From Candidatus Latescibacterota bacterium (GTDB lineage Bacteria; JAAXHH01; JABIQT01): DNA of 9,226 bases. Positions 1-6,661 of this stretch are shown piece after piece. The stretch's first letter is position 1, and the number at the start of each line of letters is the position of its first letter. Made by a program: the position numbers and the translations under genes. The stretch is from contig JABIQT010000606.1 in NCBI GenBank assembly GCA_018667995.1, forward strand, positions 1 to 9,226, read 5' to 3'. The notes beneath the pieces were generated by a model, which was not told where the DNA came from, searched no databases, and saw only the letters and a list, made by a program, of their open reading frames with translations.

Positions 1-387
1 CTGATGGAACTGAAGGAGAAAATTGGCTTTTCTTGTTTAATGATTAGTCATGATCTGTCCGTAGTGCGCCACATATGCGACCGGATTGGAGTGATGTACC
101 TGGGATTCCTCGTCGAGTCGGGTAGTAACGAGAATCTATTCTCCGCTCCTTTGCACCCCTACACCAGAGCGCTTCTCGCTGCGGCGCCATCCATAGACGG
201 ACCCGCTGTAACAGATCCCGTAGAAATAACTGGCGACGTCCCTTCCGCGTCAGATATTCCGGCCGGTTGCTGCTTCCAGTCTCGCTGTCCCGTGGCGTTC
301 GATGACTGCTTCACAAGGCGCCCCACGCTCCGTGAAGTAGGAGAGGGAAGACAGGTGGCATGCCATCTCGACCTAAACGATCGCTAG
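1..387 (+). CDS. Oligopeptide/dipeptide ABC transporter ATP-binding protein, OppF/DppF-like (C-terminal part)
   Basis: This is the C-terminal end of the cytoplasmic ATPase that powers a peptide importer; the frame is open at base 1, so the Walker A, Q-loop, signature and Walker B motifs lie outside the window. Counting from the ATG at 4, the H-loop is ISHDLSVVRH (His16), followed by the conserved DRIGVMYLG stretch. The oligopeptide-transporter C-terminal domain (oligo_HPY) follows, with HPYTRALL at 51-58, then GDVPSA and a cysteine-rich tail CCFQSRCP...C...VACH (Cys89, 90, 95, 102, 120). In some DppD/DppF proteins this tail binds an iron-sulfur cluster. The 'SHDLSVVRH' wording is typical of OppF rather than OppD (usually THDLGVV), and OppF is normally the last gene of the operon, which fits the non-transporter genes further right. 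It ends in TAG. The family call is secure; the exact substrate is unknown. Confidence 0.93.
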   Translation: MMELKEKIGFSCLMISHDLSVVRHICDRIGVMYLGFLVESGSNENLFSAPLHPYTRALLAAAPSIDGPAVTDPVEITGDVPSASDIPAGCCFQSRCPVAFDDCFTRRPTLREVGEGRQVACHLDLNDR

Positions 388-542
388 AGGACCCGTACCA
401 CCGATAGAACGAGAAACGGCAGGAGATCGGCTTTGATGGAGAGACGAGTTTTTATTTTGGGCACTTTAGTGAAAATGGCTGAGAAACGCCACCGAGACAA
501 CACGCACACGTAAATAGGCGTCTCCGCTGCAAATCATCTATC

Positions 543-548
543 CGGAGG
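543..548 (+). promoter_or_regulatory. Strong ribosome binding site fixing a TTG start
   Basis: GGAGGA lies 10 bases before the TTG at 559. No in-frame ATG lies between the upstream in-frame TAA (511-513) and 559, and the next in-frame ATG (598) has no Shine-Dalgarno sequence. This site therefore decides for the TTG start of the substrate-binding protein. Confidence 0.75.
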
Positions 549-558
549 AAATACCACC

Positions 559-1998
559 TTGAGTAAAACCATAACAATAGCCCAGGCCAGACTCAGTATG
601 GAGGAACCTCATGACTGTACAGACAGTAAGGACGTGCTGACCGTGCTGGATGCCCTATTTGATGGCCTCGTCCGATACGATGCCCAGATGAAATATGAAC
701 CCGCAATAGCGGAGTCCTGGGATATTAGCAAAGACGCACGTACCTGGACCTTCCGATTGCGCAAAGGGGTTGTTTTTCACAACGGCACTCCCTGTGATTC
801 CGAGGCGGTGCGCTTTAGTCTGGAACGGATGTCCCGCCCGGACATGGGGGTCACATTAGGGGCACCCGGTGTGTACAACCAATACCTCCAGGGAATGCAT
901 ATTGAAACGCCCGACGCCCATACGGTGCGGATTACGCTCTCCGAACCCATGGCCGATTTGCTCGACGTACTCGTGACCGGATACATCCTTCCCCCGAAAG
1001 AGGTCGAGCGCCTTGGCTCTGAGTTCAAGTATCATCCCTTAGGCACAGGACCTTACCGCTTTGAATCCTACGAACAGGGCGTTGCGCTATCTATGTCAAA
1101 ACACGACCAATATTTCGACGGGGAGCCCGTGTTCGACCAAGTAACATGGCGTGTGGAATCGGACCCGGGCGAACGTGTAAGGATGCTCCATGACGGAGAG
1201 GCACAGATAGCCACGTCGCTGCCGCCGGATGTGACTGATGGCGCCGCGGACGCGCGCTTCCAGCAATCGAGGGGTACGACCGCATTTATCATCATCTTCA
1301 GTGCCCAGAAGGGGCCCTTACGGGATCCTCGAATCCGACAGGCGCTGAACCTGGCCATCGATAGGGACGCCGTAATCACTCAAATTCTTGGTGGCGCAGG
1401 ATGCCCTCTCACAGGATTTGTAAGTCCCCATCATTTTGGATACGACGAGGCGGAAGCAGGCCAGAGCTACGACATCGACAAAGCTCGTAGTCTGATCAGT
1501 GATGCTGGTTTCAGCGATGGTATTCGGCTCACGTTGGATAGCCCTACGTCGCTACCAAACGAAGCAGTTCCGTTGTCGAAGATTGTGACCGAGATGTGGC
1601 GGGAGATAGGTGTCGATGTGGAGATCGTTTACACCGAAGACAGGGAAGCCTATGCCCATAATGTCAGACTCAAGAAGATTCATGATATGTGCATATTCGA
1701 TTCGTCTCCTCTAAGCACCTTCCGTGTTCTGAAAGAGAAAATTGACGCCCGTTTTGAAGGATCCTGGTGGCAACACTATCACAATTCCCGAGTGGAATCT
1801 CTGCTTGATCAAGCAACACTGACCGTTTCCGACGAAGCGCGAGAAGCGATATATCAACAGTGCTTCAGAATACTCAACGAGGATCCGCCATGGCTGTATC
1901 TCTATAACTATGAGACTATTACCGCAACAACGGACGCACTGAAACACTGGAAGCTCCCGGCACATGGCGTGGTCGATGTGCGTGGATTGGGTGATTGA
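559..1998 (+). CDS. ABC transporter substrate-binding protein, family 5 (SBP_bac_5), no signal peptide
   Basis: This 479-residue protein matches the family 5 solute-binding fold that delivers peptides, nickel or related solutes to an ABC importer. Visible landmarks are the early LFDGLVRYD (33-41), the AESWDIS...WTFRLRKGVVFHNGTP block (51-78), LGTGPYRFESY (161-171), the LRDPRIRQALNLAIDRDAV hinge-lobe motif (254-272), and YDIDKARSLISDAGF (304-318). The C-terminal segment PPWLYLYN (443-450) is also typical. It is oddly built: family members are normally secreted or lipid-anchored, yet this one starts with MSKTITIAQARLS, where mature proteins usually begin, and has no hydrophobic segment or lipobox cysteine. 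The reading frame closes upstream at 511, so a longer secreted form in this frame is excluded. The start is TTG behind a strong GGAGGA. It follows the importer ATPase by 171 bases, so it probably belongs to the same transport unit. Alternatives are a cytoplasmic ligand-binding role or loss of the export signal. Confidence 0.9.
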   Translation: MSKTITIAQARLSMEEPHDCTDSKDVLTVLDALFDGLVRYDAQMKYEPAIAESWDISKDARTWTFRLRKGVVFHNGTPCDSEAVRFSLERMSRPDMGVTLGAPGVYNQYLQGMHIETPDAHTVRITLSEPMADLLDVLVTGYILPPKEVERLGSEFKYHPLGTGPYRFESYEQGVALSMSKHDQYFDGEPVFDQVTWRVESDPGERVRMLHDGEAQIATSLPPDVTDGAADARFQQSRGTTAFIIIFSAQKGPLRDPRIRQALNLAIDRDAVITQILGGAGCPLTGFVSPHHFGYDEAEAGQSYDIDKARSLISDAGFSDGIRLTLDSPTSLPNEAVPLSKIVTEMWREIGVDVEIVYTEDREAYAHNVRLKKIHDMCIFDSSPLSTFRVLKEKIDARFEGSWWQHYHNSRVESLLDQATLTVSDEAREAIYQQCFRILNEDPPWLYLYNYETITATTDALKHWKLPAHGVVDVRGLGD

Positions 1999-2078
1999 TT
2001 CTGTTTCGGGGTCCTCTAAGAGCAGCCCATCGTGGACATGCTCTACTGACTGCTCCGATCGAGAACTGAGGAGAACGC

Positions 2079-2825
2079 ATGTATGCAGAGAATGTAGTAT
2101 ACGGACAAGTTCTGGGGGCCGGTCTTCTTGCGGATATAGCCGTGCCCGATGAGGGCGATTCATTTCCTGTGATTCTGTCGGTGCATGGCGGACGCTGGAT
2201 ACGAGGCGATCGCCAAGACTCCGGTGCCATCAACGTTAAACAGTGGGCGGAAGCAGGCTATTTTGCCATGAGCATCGACTACCGACTGGTCACATGCACT
2301 CCAGCTCCGGCCTGTTACCAGGACATGTTATGTGCGATTCGATGGATTCATGCACATGCATCGATGTATCATTTAGACACGGATCGGTTTTACCTGATCG
2401 GGATGTCTGCCGGTGGCCACATGGTTTCTCTTGCTGCTACCCTCGGCAAGGGGAAATTTGGATTGACCGGTGGATGGGAAGATCAGCCTCATGACTTTAC
2501 AGCGGCCATCAGTGTATCGGGCGCTTACGATCTTCAAAAGCTGGATTGGGGTTCAGGGTGGCTACCGACCGGAGAACCATGGGACGATGCTCGCGAATAT
2601 GCGTCCCCTTTGACACATATTACAAGAGAGAACCGCCCCATTCTGATGCTCCACTCAGACGACGACGGCTCGGTACCTATTCATCAAGCTATAGCTATGA
2701 AAGAGAAGATGGTGGCGGTGGGCGCCCCGCATGAATTCGTGCACTATTCAGACCGGGGGCACATTCCGATCAACGACGAGGTAGTGGCACAGTCCCTGGC
2801 CTTCATAGAGAAGTGCCAGACCTGA
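2079..2825 (+). CDS. Alpha/beta hydrolase (esterase/lipase type, Abhydrolase_3/BD-FAE-like)
   Basis: A 248-residue serine hydrolase without a signal peptide, probably cytoplasmic. The oxyanion-hole motif HGG is at 36-38 (SVHGGRW), the nucleophile elbow G-M-S-A-G-G at 108-113 places the catalytic Ser at 110, the acid is Asp196 in LHSDDDGSVP (the usual HGxxDxxVP position), and the His is His228 in DRGHIP. All triad residues are in the family order and spacing, so an active enzyme is expected. Such proteins hydrolyse carboxylic esters or small amides (carboxylesterases, feruloyl or acetyl esterases, arylformamidases); the sequence alone does not choose among them. GAGGAGA at 2068-2074 sets the ATG. 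It begins 80 bases after the binding-protein stop on the same strand, compatible with co-transcription, which would suggest a role in processing an imported compound, but that is inference. Confidence 0.9.
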   Translation: MYAENVVYGQVLGAGLLADIAVPDEGDSFPVILSVHGGRWIRGDRQDSGAINVKQWAEAGYFAMSIDYRLVTCTPAPACYQDMLCAIRWIHAHASMYHLDTDRFYLIGMSAGGHMVSLAATLGKGKFGLTGGWEDQPHDFTAAISVSGAYDLQKLDWGSGWLPTGEPWDDAREYASPLTHITRENRPILMLHSDDDGSVPIHQAIAMKEKMVAVGAPHEFVHYSDRGHIPINDEVVAQSLAFIEKCQT

Positions 2826-2828
2826 GGG

Positions 2829-2852
2829 AATGCATCAAATCGTCAATGCATC
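2829..2852. repeat. Two copies of AATGCATC, 16 bases apart
   Basis: AATGCATC occurs at 2829-2836 and again at 2845-2852, each holding the palindrome ATGCAT, just after the hydrolase stop and about 90 bases before the propeller gene. It could be a paired binding site, or chance. No T-tract or stem here suggests a terminator. Confidence 0.3.
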
Positions 2853-2887
2853 GACAGCAGGAAGGCCTTAGATCCGGTGTCCCAGCT

Positions 2888-2904
2888 CATACAGCGTCTG
2901 TATG
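2888..2904. repeat. Perfect 7-bp inverted repeat upstream of the propeller gene
   Basis: CATACAG, a CGT loop and CTGTATG form a perfect 7-bp stem ending 33 bases before the ATG at 2938. There is no T-run after it, so it is not a classic terminator; it could be an operator or a leader hairpin in the 112-base gap between the hydrolase and propeller genes. The out-of-register ATG at 2902 lies within its right arm, which argues against that codon being the true start. Confidence 0.45.
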
Positions 2905-2928
2905 CCCCCTATACCAGGATCTTCAAAA

Positions 2929-2933
2929 AGGGA
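2929..2933 (+). promoter_or_regulatory. Ribosome binding site choosing the ATG at 2938
   Basis: AGGGA ends four bases before ATG 2938. The alternative in-frame ATG at 2902 lies inside a hairpin and has no Shine-Dalgarno sequence. Starting at 2938 also gives a well-formed signal peptide, so 2938 is preferred. Confidence 0.6.
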
Positions 2934-2937
2934 ATTA

Positions 2938-3909
2938 ATGCTAAATCTTAGTTCGCAATGGCGGCACCTGACAACCAGCACAGTCGTAGCTATCCTGGCG
3001 GCCTTGTCACTCTCCACCGCATACGGCCAGGGCGCCGTGGAACATATCATTTTTGCATCGAATATGGATGAACCACGCACCATGGCATGTTACGCCATGT
3101 TTCCCGATGGTACAAACGTTGAAGTGATAGTGCCAGCCACTGTGGCAGGGAGGGGTGAATACCATCCCCATATTTCGCCTGACGGCAAACAGATTGCCTT
3201 TACGACCTATCGATACGGCGGCTGGAAGATCGCCGTCAGTGGGCTGGACGGATCCGACGTACGACGCCTGACTTCAAATCCACATTATGTCTACGATGCG
3301 AGCTGGTCGCCCGATGCGAGTCAGCTTGTGTATCACAAAGTGACGACCGACGGACCACCATACTTTGATGGGGACATGGATATTTATGTGATCAATGTCG
3401 ACGGGTCTGGTGAGACCAATCTGACGCCATCCCCGGATGGGGATCGGACGCCGTCATTCTCTCCAGATGGTCGAAAAATAGTCTTTGCCTCGAGGCGCGA
3501 TGGCAATTATGAGATCTATACTATGAATAGGGACGGATCCGCGCCTACTAATCTGACCAAGGACGACGGTTCCGATTTCGCGGGATCGTATGCACCGGAC
3601 GGTTCAGAAATCGCCTTCTTGTCGGATAGGGACGGCCGCTTGAATCTGTATACCATGAACGCCAACGGGACGGACATCGCTTGCCTCACCGAGAACACTG
3701 CTGTCAGCCAAATCAAATTCGAGTTTGACTACAGCATTAATTGGAATTTCGCAACAGATTGGTCTGCTGACGGGCGGCGGATCGTCTTTGCGGGACCGGG
3801 AAATGGGGGCAAGAATGACATCTTCGTATATGATCTCGGGAATGCTGCACTCACTAACCTCACCAATAGTCCAGCCAACGACTTGCACCCGCAGTGGGCG
3901 AACTATTAG
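2938..3909 (+). CDS. Secreted TolB-like PD40 beta-propeller protein
   Basis: A 323-residue protein with a signal peptide: polar start with Arg9, hydrophobic core TVVAILAALSLS (about 15-26), likely cut after Ala-Tyr-Gly (28-30). The rest is a beta-propeller of PD40/WD40-like repeats with the core hPxWSPDGxxIxF: HISPDGKQIAF (78-88), ASWSPDASQLVY (121-132), PSFSPDGRKIVF (172-183), GSYAPDGSEIAF (217-227) and TDWSADGRRIVF (273-284). The protein stops right after LHPQWANY, which looks truncated. However, its first strand HIIFASN can complete that last blade, the usual closure of a ring, so I read it as an intact six-bladed propeller. No TolB N-terminal domain and no catalytic domain is visible, so it is not TolB itself; periplasmic or extracellular ligand or protein binding is likely, partner unknown. 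Asn-Leu-Thr ends recur in the blades. It stands 112 bases after the hydrolase and converges on the sigma-ankyrin pseudogene. Confidence 0.88.
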   Translation: MLNLSSQWRHLTTSTVVAILAALSLSTAYGQGAVEHIIFASNMDEPRTMACYAMFPDGTNVEVIVPATVAGRGEYHPHISPDGKQIAFTTYRYGGWKIAVSGLDGSDVRRLTSNPHYVYDASWSPDASQLVYHKVTTDGPPYFDGDMDIYVINVDGSGETNLTPSPDGDRTPSFSPDGRKIVFASRRDGNYEIYTMNRDGSAPTNLTKDDGSDFAGSYAPDGSEIAFLSDRDGRLNLYTMNANGTDIACLTENTAVSQIKFEFDYSINWNFATDWSADGRRIVFAGPGNGGKNDIFVYDLGNAALTNLTNSPANDLHPQWANY

Positions 3910-3950
3910 CCCCCTACTTGAAAACACCAAATTCTAATTGGTCGAATCTG

Positions 3951-4876
3951 TCAGTCGCTGATTCCTGTCGCCCCACGACCCCGAAGCACTGCAGATATAT
4001 CCCCATGGCCATACTTCTCAGCCCATACCAGCGGCTTGGCCCAGGGCTCACCAGCGAGATTTGGATCGGCATCATGATCCAGGTACAACCCAACGAGCTC
4101 CGTTTTGCCCCATCGGGACGCCCACCCTAGTGGAGTCGACTGCAGATTTCTATCGATGGCCCGCAGATCGGCGCCCTTGTCCAGTAACATAGCAGCGTGT
4201 GCGACACGCTCGGATTCCGAGATTGGACCGTTTCGCGAGACCACCGTGTGAAGCATTGTCAGATTCTGATCAGGCCCCGAAGCCACATTGGGATCGACGC
4301 CATGATCCAGTAGCATCCTCAATACCTCAAGCCAGTTGCCTCGATCCGACGCGGGTCTCTGATCCGCCCCCCAATAACGCACTGATTGCACCAGAACTCG
4401 AAACCACCTGGGATCGTCCCCTTCGAGATCGATGTGCCTCAGCACGAATCCGAGTATGTCGGGATATCCGCCACAGACAGAATTCCAGAGGGCGTCCTTT
4501 GCCTACCTCTTGGGATCCAGACTGACTACCTGAACCGTTCCCTAAATGTCCCCAAGAATGGAAGTCTGATCCACCTCATCCAAAGGCCGAACCTTGACTC
4601 GGCGAGTACGTATTATCCCGTCACACCGTCCCACGACAATACGCATAAGCCAACCAGCAAAAGCCTGAGGATTATTGAGACTTCGCAGATCCCTATAAGC
4701 GGCCATAAATGCATCCTGAGATGCATCCCGTGCCAGGTGAAAGTTACCCAGCCGGGCATAAGCACAGCCGAAGACCATATCCTGAAGCCGCTCCACAGGC
4801 TCTGTAAATCCACTATGCCGAACCTCCTCGTCCTCTCCGCTGGTCGCCTGCGATACCACGATGCTATGTCATCCAT
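3951..4876 (-). pseudogene. Decayed ECF sigma factor with C-terminal ankyrin repeats
   Basis: Read leftwards, GGGAG and ATG 4876 open MDDIAS, then one base appears to be missing near 4860. Moving one frame over gives VVSQATSGEDEEVRHSGF and a clear ECF sigma region 2: LQDMVFGCAYARLGNFHLARDAS, QDAFMAAYRDLRSL, AFAGWLMRIVV. That frame hits TAG (4542-4544), runs 12 codons, hits a second TAG (4503-4505), and continues in the same frame as ankyrin repeats to TGA at 3951. Ankyrin signatures include LEVLRMLLDHGVDPN, HAAMLLDKGADL, STPLGWASRWGKTELV and WAEKYGHGDI. Sigma region 4 (about 55 residues, promoter -35 recognition) is absent; only a short linker separates the two parts. A frameshift, two stops and a missing essential region point to a dead gene that once coded a sigma factor with an ankyrin tail. 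The ankyrin part has no ribosome binding site at its GTG (4445). The two halves could instead be fragments joined by deletion. Confidence 0.78.
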
Positions 4877-4882
4877 CTGCCG

Positions 4883-4887
4883 CTCCC
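4883..4887 (-). promoter_or_regulatory. Relic ribosome binding site of the sigma-ankyrin gene
   Basis: On the minus strand GGGAG lies six bases before ATG 4876. That ATG opens MDDIAS, a frame that continues as sigma-like sequence only if one base is restored near 4860. The site marks the original start better than the GTG at 4859, which has no Shine-Dalgarno sequence. Confidence 0.5.
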
Positions 4888-5075
4888 GTTGCCGCAGTGT
4901 GGAAGACTAGTACCTAACAGTACCAGATTGTAGAAAGAGTGTGAACGAGGCGATAAGGAAAAGTGGTCATTGGCGCAAAAGCCCTACCCGTGTGACCAAA
5001 ATGCCCTCCAAGCCAGCCAGAGTATCGAACCATAGATGGTGAACGTCTGAGTGCCGTTGTGCCTTGAGATTCATA

Positions 5076-5116
5076 GTGAAATTGTTCTGGATTGTACCGT
5101 GAATTTCACCTATAAT
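5076..5116 (+). promoter_or_regulatory. Promoter with operator-like palindromes for the M81/aminotransferase pair
   Basis: A perfect -10 hexamer TATAAT is at 5111-5116, 31 bases before the M81 ATG. No good -35 sits 17 bases upstream (the spaced hexamer is TGGATT), suggesting activator dependence or a different sigma factor. Directly upstream is the palindrome GTGAATTTCAC (5099-5109), and its right half AATTTCAC is mirrored by GTGAAATT at 5076-5083. These three half-sites surround the expected -35 and touch the -10, the classic place for a repressor or activator. Divergent, decayed sigma-ankyrin gene lies to the left. Confidence 0.5.
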
Positions 5117-5137
5117 CAAGCACATACCAATAATAGC

Positions 5138-5143
5138 GGAGAG
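5138..5143 (+). promoter_or_regulatory. Ribosome binding site deciding the M81 start
   Basis: GGAGAG stands just before ATG 5147. The frame is open back to an ATG at 5051, but that start would precede the promoter -10 at 5111 and adds 32 residues unlike the family; family members begin near MKRIAVGQI. Confidence 0.7.
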
Positions 5144-5146
5144 ACC

Positions 5147-6661
5147 ATGAAGCGGATAGCAGTCGGGCAGATTCTGCAGGAAACAAACACGCTCAATCCG
5201 ATTCCCACCAAACAGTCGGATTTTGATGTCTACGGATTTGCCACCGGCCCGGATATCATGGCTAATTATGGAGATGTGGGCGAGTTGGCCGGATTTCAGA
5301 GTCTCCCGGATGTCTTGGACCAAGAAGTCAAATGGACAGGATTAGTACGGGCTGTAGCCTGGTCGAACGGTCCCCTTGAGCCAGGTCTGCTCGCAAATCT
5401 TACCACTTCCACTATCAAGCCTTTCGAGACGGAGACCTTTGACGGTATACTGCTGTCCTTGCACGGTGCGCAGTCGTCTGAAGATGACCCCGATGTCTCT
5501 GGGCACGTACTCGAAGCCGTACGAAAGACAGTGGGACCTAATGTGCCCGTTGTGGCGACCTTGGATCTCCATGCTAACGTGACGAAGCGAATGGTGCAGA
5601 ACGCGGATGTGCTTGTGGGATATCACACCTTTCCTCACATCGACCACGTCAGCTGTGGTCAACGGGCCGCACGAGCATTGGGTAGATTAATCATGTCCGG
5701 TGAACGCCCTAACATACTCGCATGGAAGATCCCTATGGTAGTTGCAAGCGAAGGGCGCACCACAGATAGGGGCATCCAAGTCGACCTCTGGAACCGGATT
5801 GTCGCTGCAGAGAAGCGTGATGATGTTTTCTCAATGGGACTGTATATGGTTCAGCCCTGGTTTGATGAGCCTGAGCTCGGCTGGACCTTCTATCAGGCCT
5901 TTTCCGGCGACAGAGCACCCATGGACCATATGGAGATAGCCGAGAGTTGCTGGGACACAAGATATCACCGTGAGACTCCATTTGTCGCACCCGGTGATTT
6001 GCTCGACGCGGCCATGGCCATAGAAGGAGGGCCAGTGGCCGTATCCGAAAGTCACGATGCCACCAACAGTGGTGCTCCCGGAGACAGCACGCTTCTTCTC
6101 CGGGCATTGGTGGCGGGTGACATTCCTCATGGGGGAGCGTTGACATTCTGTGTCGACCCCCTCTCCGTTGCGATGTGCCACCAGACGGGAGCGGGGCAAC
6201 AAGTCGACCTCCAAATAGGCGGTCACGTTGATCCCTACTCCGACCCCATATCCGTATCTTCAAAGATCGAGCGAATCGGAAGCCTGACCTATCATCTCAC
6301 AGGACACGGCGGTCATAATCTTCCTGTTGATATGGGACGTATGGCGGTAGTCAGGATTCGTGATGTGACCGTAGTTCTGGTGGAGGCCACGGGCCCGGGC
6401 AGTTCTCCTCAACTCTATGAAGCGGCAGGATTGGATCCACGATCTTTCAAAATAGTCATCGCAAAAAGCCCGGAAGGATTTCGTGTGGACTACGAGCCAT
6501 TTTCCGCGGGAATCCTCTATTGTGGAGCGGCAGGCTGTGCAACTCCTTTTCTGGACACGGTCTCATTCACCAATGTATCGAAACCTGTATTCCCCGTCGA
6601 GGACCTGCAGGTAATGAACGACGCCGGTTGGGCAGGGGATATGACAGGACACACATCATGA
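5147..6661 (+). CDS. M81 family metallopeptidase (MlrC-like)
   Basis: A 504-residue zinc-type hydrolase without a signal peptide, expected in the cytoplasm. It has the DUF1485 N-terminal region, with QETNTLNP (11-18), LLSLHGAQ (102-109), ATLDLHANV (137-145) and GYHTFPHID (158-166), followed by an MlrC C-terminal domain. MlrC of the microcystin degradation pathway is reported, as I recall, to use Glu56, His150, Asp184, His186 and His208; a constant offset of 44 places Glu12, His106, Asp140, His142 and His164 here, and all five are present. The enzyme should therefore be active on a short linear peptide or amide, substrate unknown; most family members are not microcystin enzymes and no mlrA-type gene is visible. 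Start chosen at 5147 by ribosome binding site and promoter position. Its TGA overlaps the aminotransferase ATG (ATGA), indicating translational coupling. Peptide-importer genes lie about 3 kb upstream. Confidence 0.92.
   Translation: MKRIAVGQILQETNTLNPIPTKQSDFDVYGFATGPDIMANYGDVGELAGFQSLPDVLDQEVKWTGLVRAVAWSNGPLEPGLLANLTTSTIKPFETETFDGILLSLHGAQSSEDDPDVSGHVLEAVRKTVGPNVPVVATLDLHANVTKRMVQNADVLVGYHTFPHIDHVSCGQRAARALGRLIMSGERPNILAWKIPMVVASEGRTTDRGIQVDLWNRIVAAEKRDDVFSMGLYMVQPWFDEPELGWTFYQAFSGDRAPMDHMEIAESCWDTRYHRETPFVAPGDLLDAAMAIEGGPVAVSESHDATNSGAPGDSTLLLRALVAGDIPHGGALTFCVDPLSVAMCHQTGAGQQVDLQIGGHVDPYSDPISVSSKIERIGSLTYHLTGHGGHNLPVDMGRMAVVRIRDVTVVLVEATGPGSSPQLYEAAGLDPRSFKIVIAKSPEGFRVDYEPFSAGILYCGAAGCATPFLDTVSFTNVSKPVFPVEDLQVMNDAGWAGDMTGHTS
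6646..6649 (+). promoter_or_regulatory. Internal ribosome binding site for the coupled aminotransferase
   Basis: AGGA lies within the end of the M81 gene, eight bases before ATG 6658. Together with the ATGA stop/start overlap it supports the 6658 start over the longer frame opening at 6520. Confidence 0.6.

Noticed and set aside
1711-2163. Open frame of 150 codons on the minus strand over the binding protein end and hydrolase start
   Set aside because: No ribosome binding site or domain; it runs antisense to two real genes.
3923-3943. ACCAA...TTGGT stem between the convergent propeller gene and pseudogene as a bidirectional terminator
   Set aside because: Only five A/T-weak pairs and no flanking T or A tract.
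4503-4544. Two in-frame TAG codons as programmed readthrough or stop-codon recoding
   Set aside because: TAG ends the ATPase gene (385-387) and the propeller gene (3907-3909) normally, and the same locus also has a frameshift and lacks sigma region 4; decay explains all of it.
4386-4910. Open frame of 174 codons on the + strand
   Set aside because: It lies opposite the sigma-ankyrin pseudogene; its translation has no family features and no ribosome binding site, while the minus strand shows clear domains.
5051-5146. 32-residue N-terminal extension of the M81 protein
   Set aside because: The likely -10 at 5111 and the ribosome binding site at 5138 lie downstream of ATG 5051, and family members start at the MKRIAVGQ position.
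5733-6263. Open frame of 176 codons on the minus strand inside the M81 gene
   Set aside because: Opposite a well-supported gene with intact active-site residues; Arg- and Pro-rich translation with no recognisable domain.
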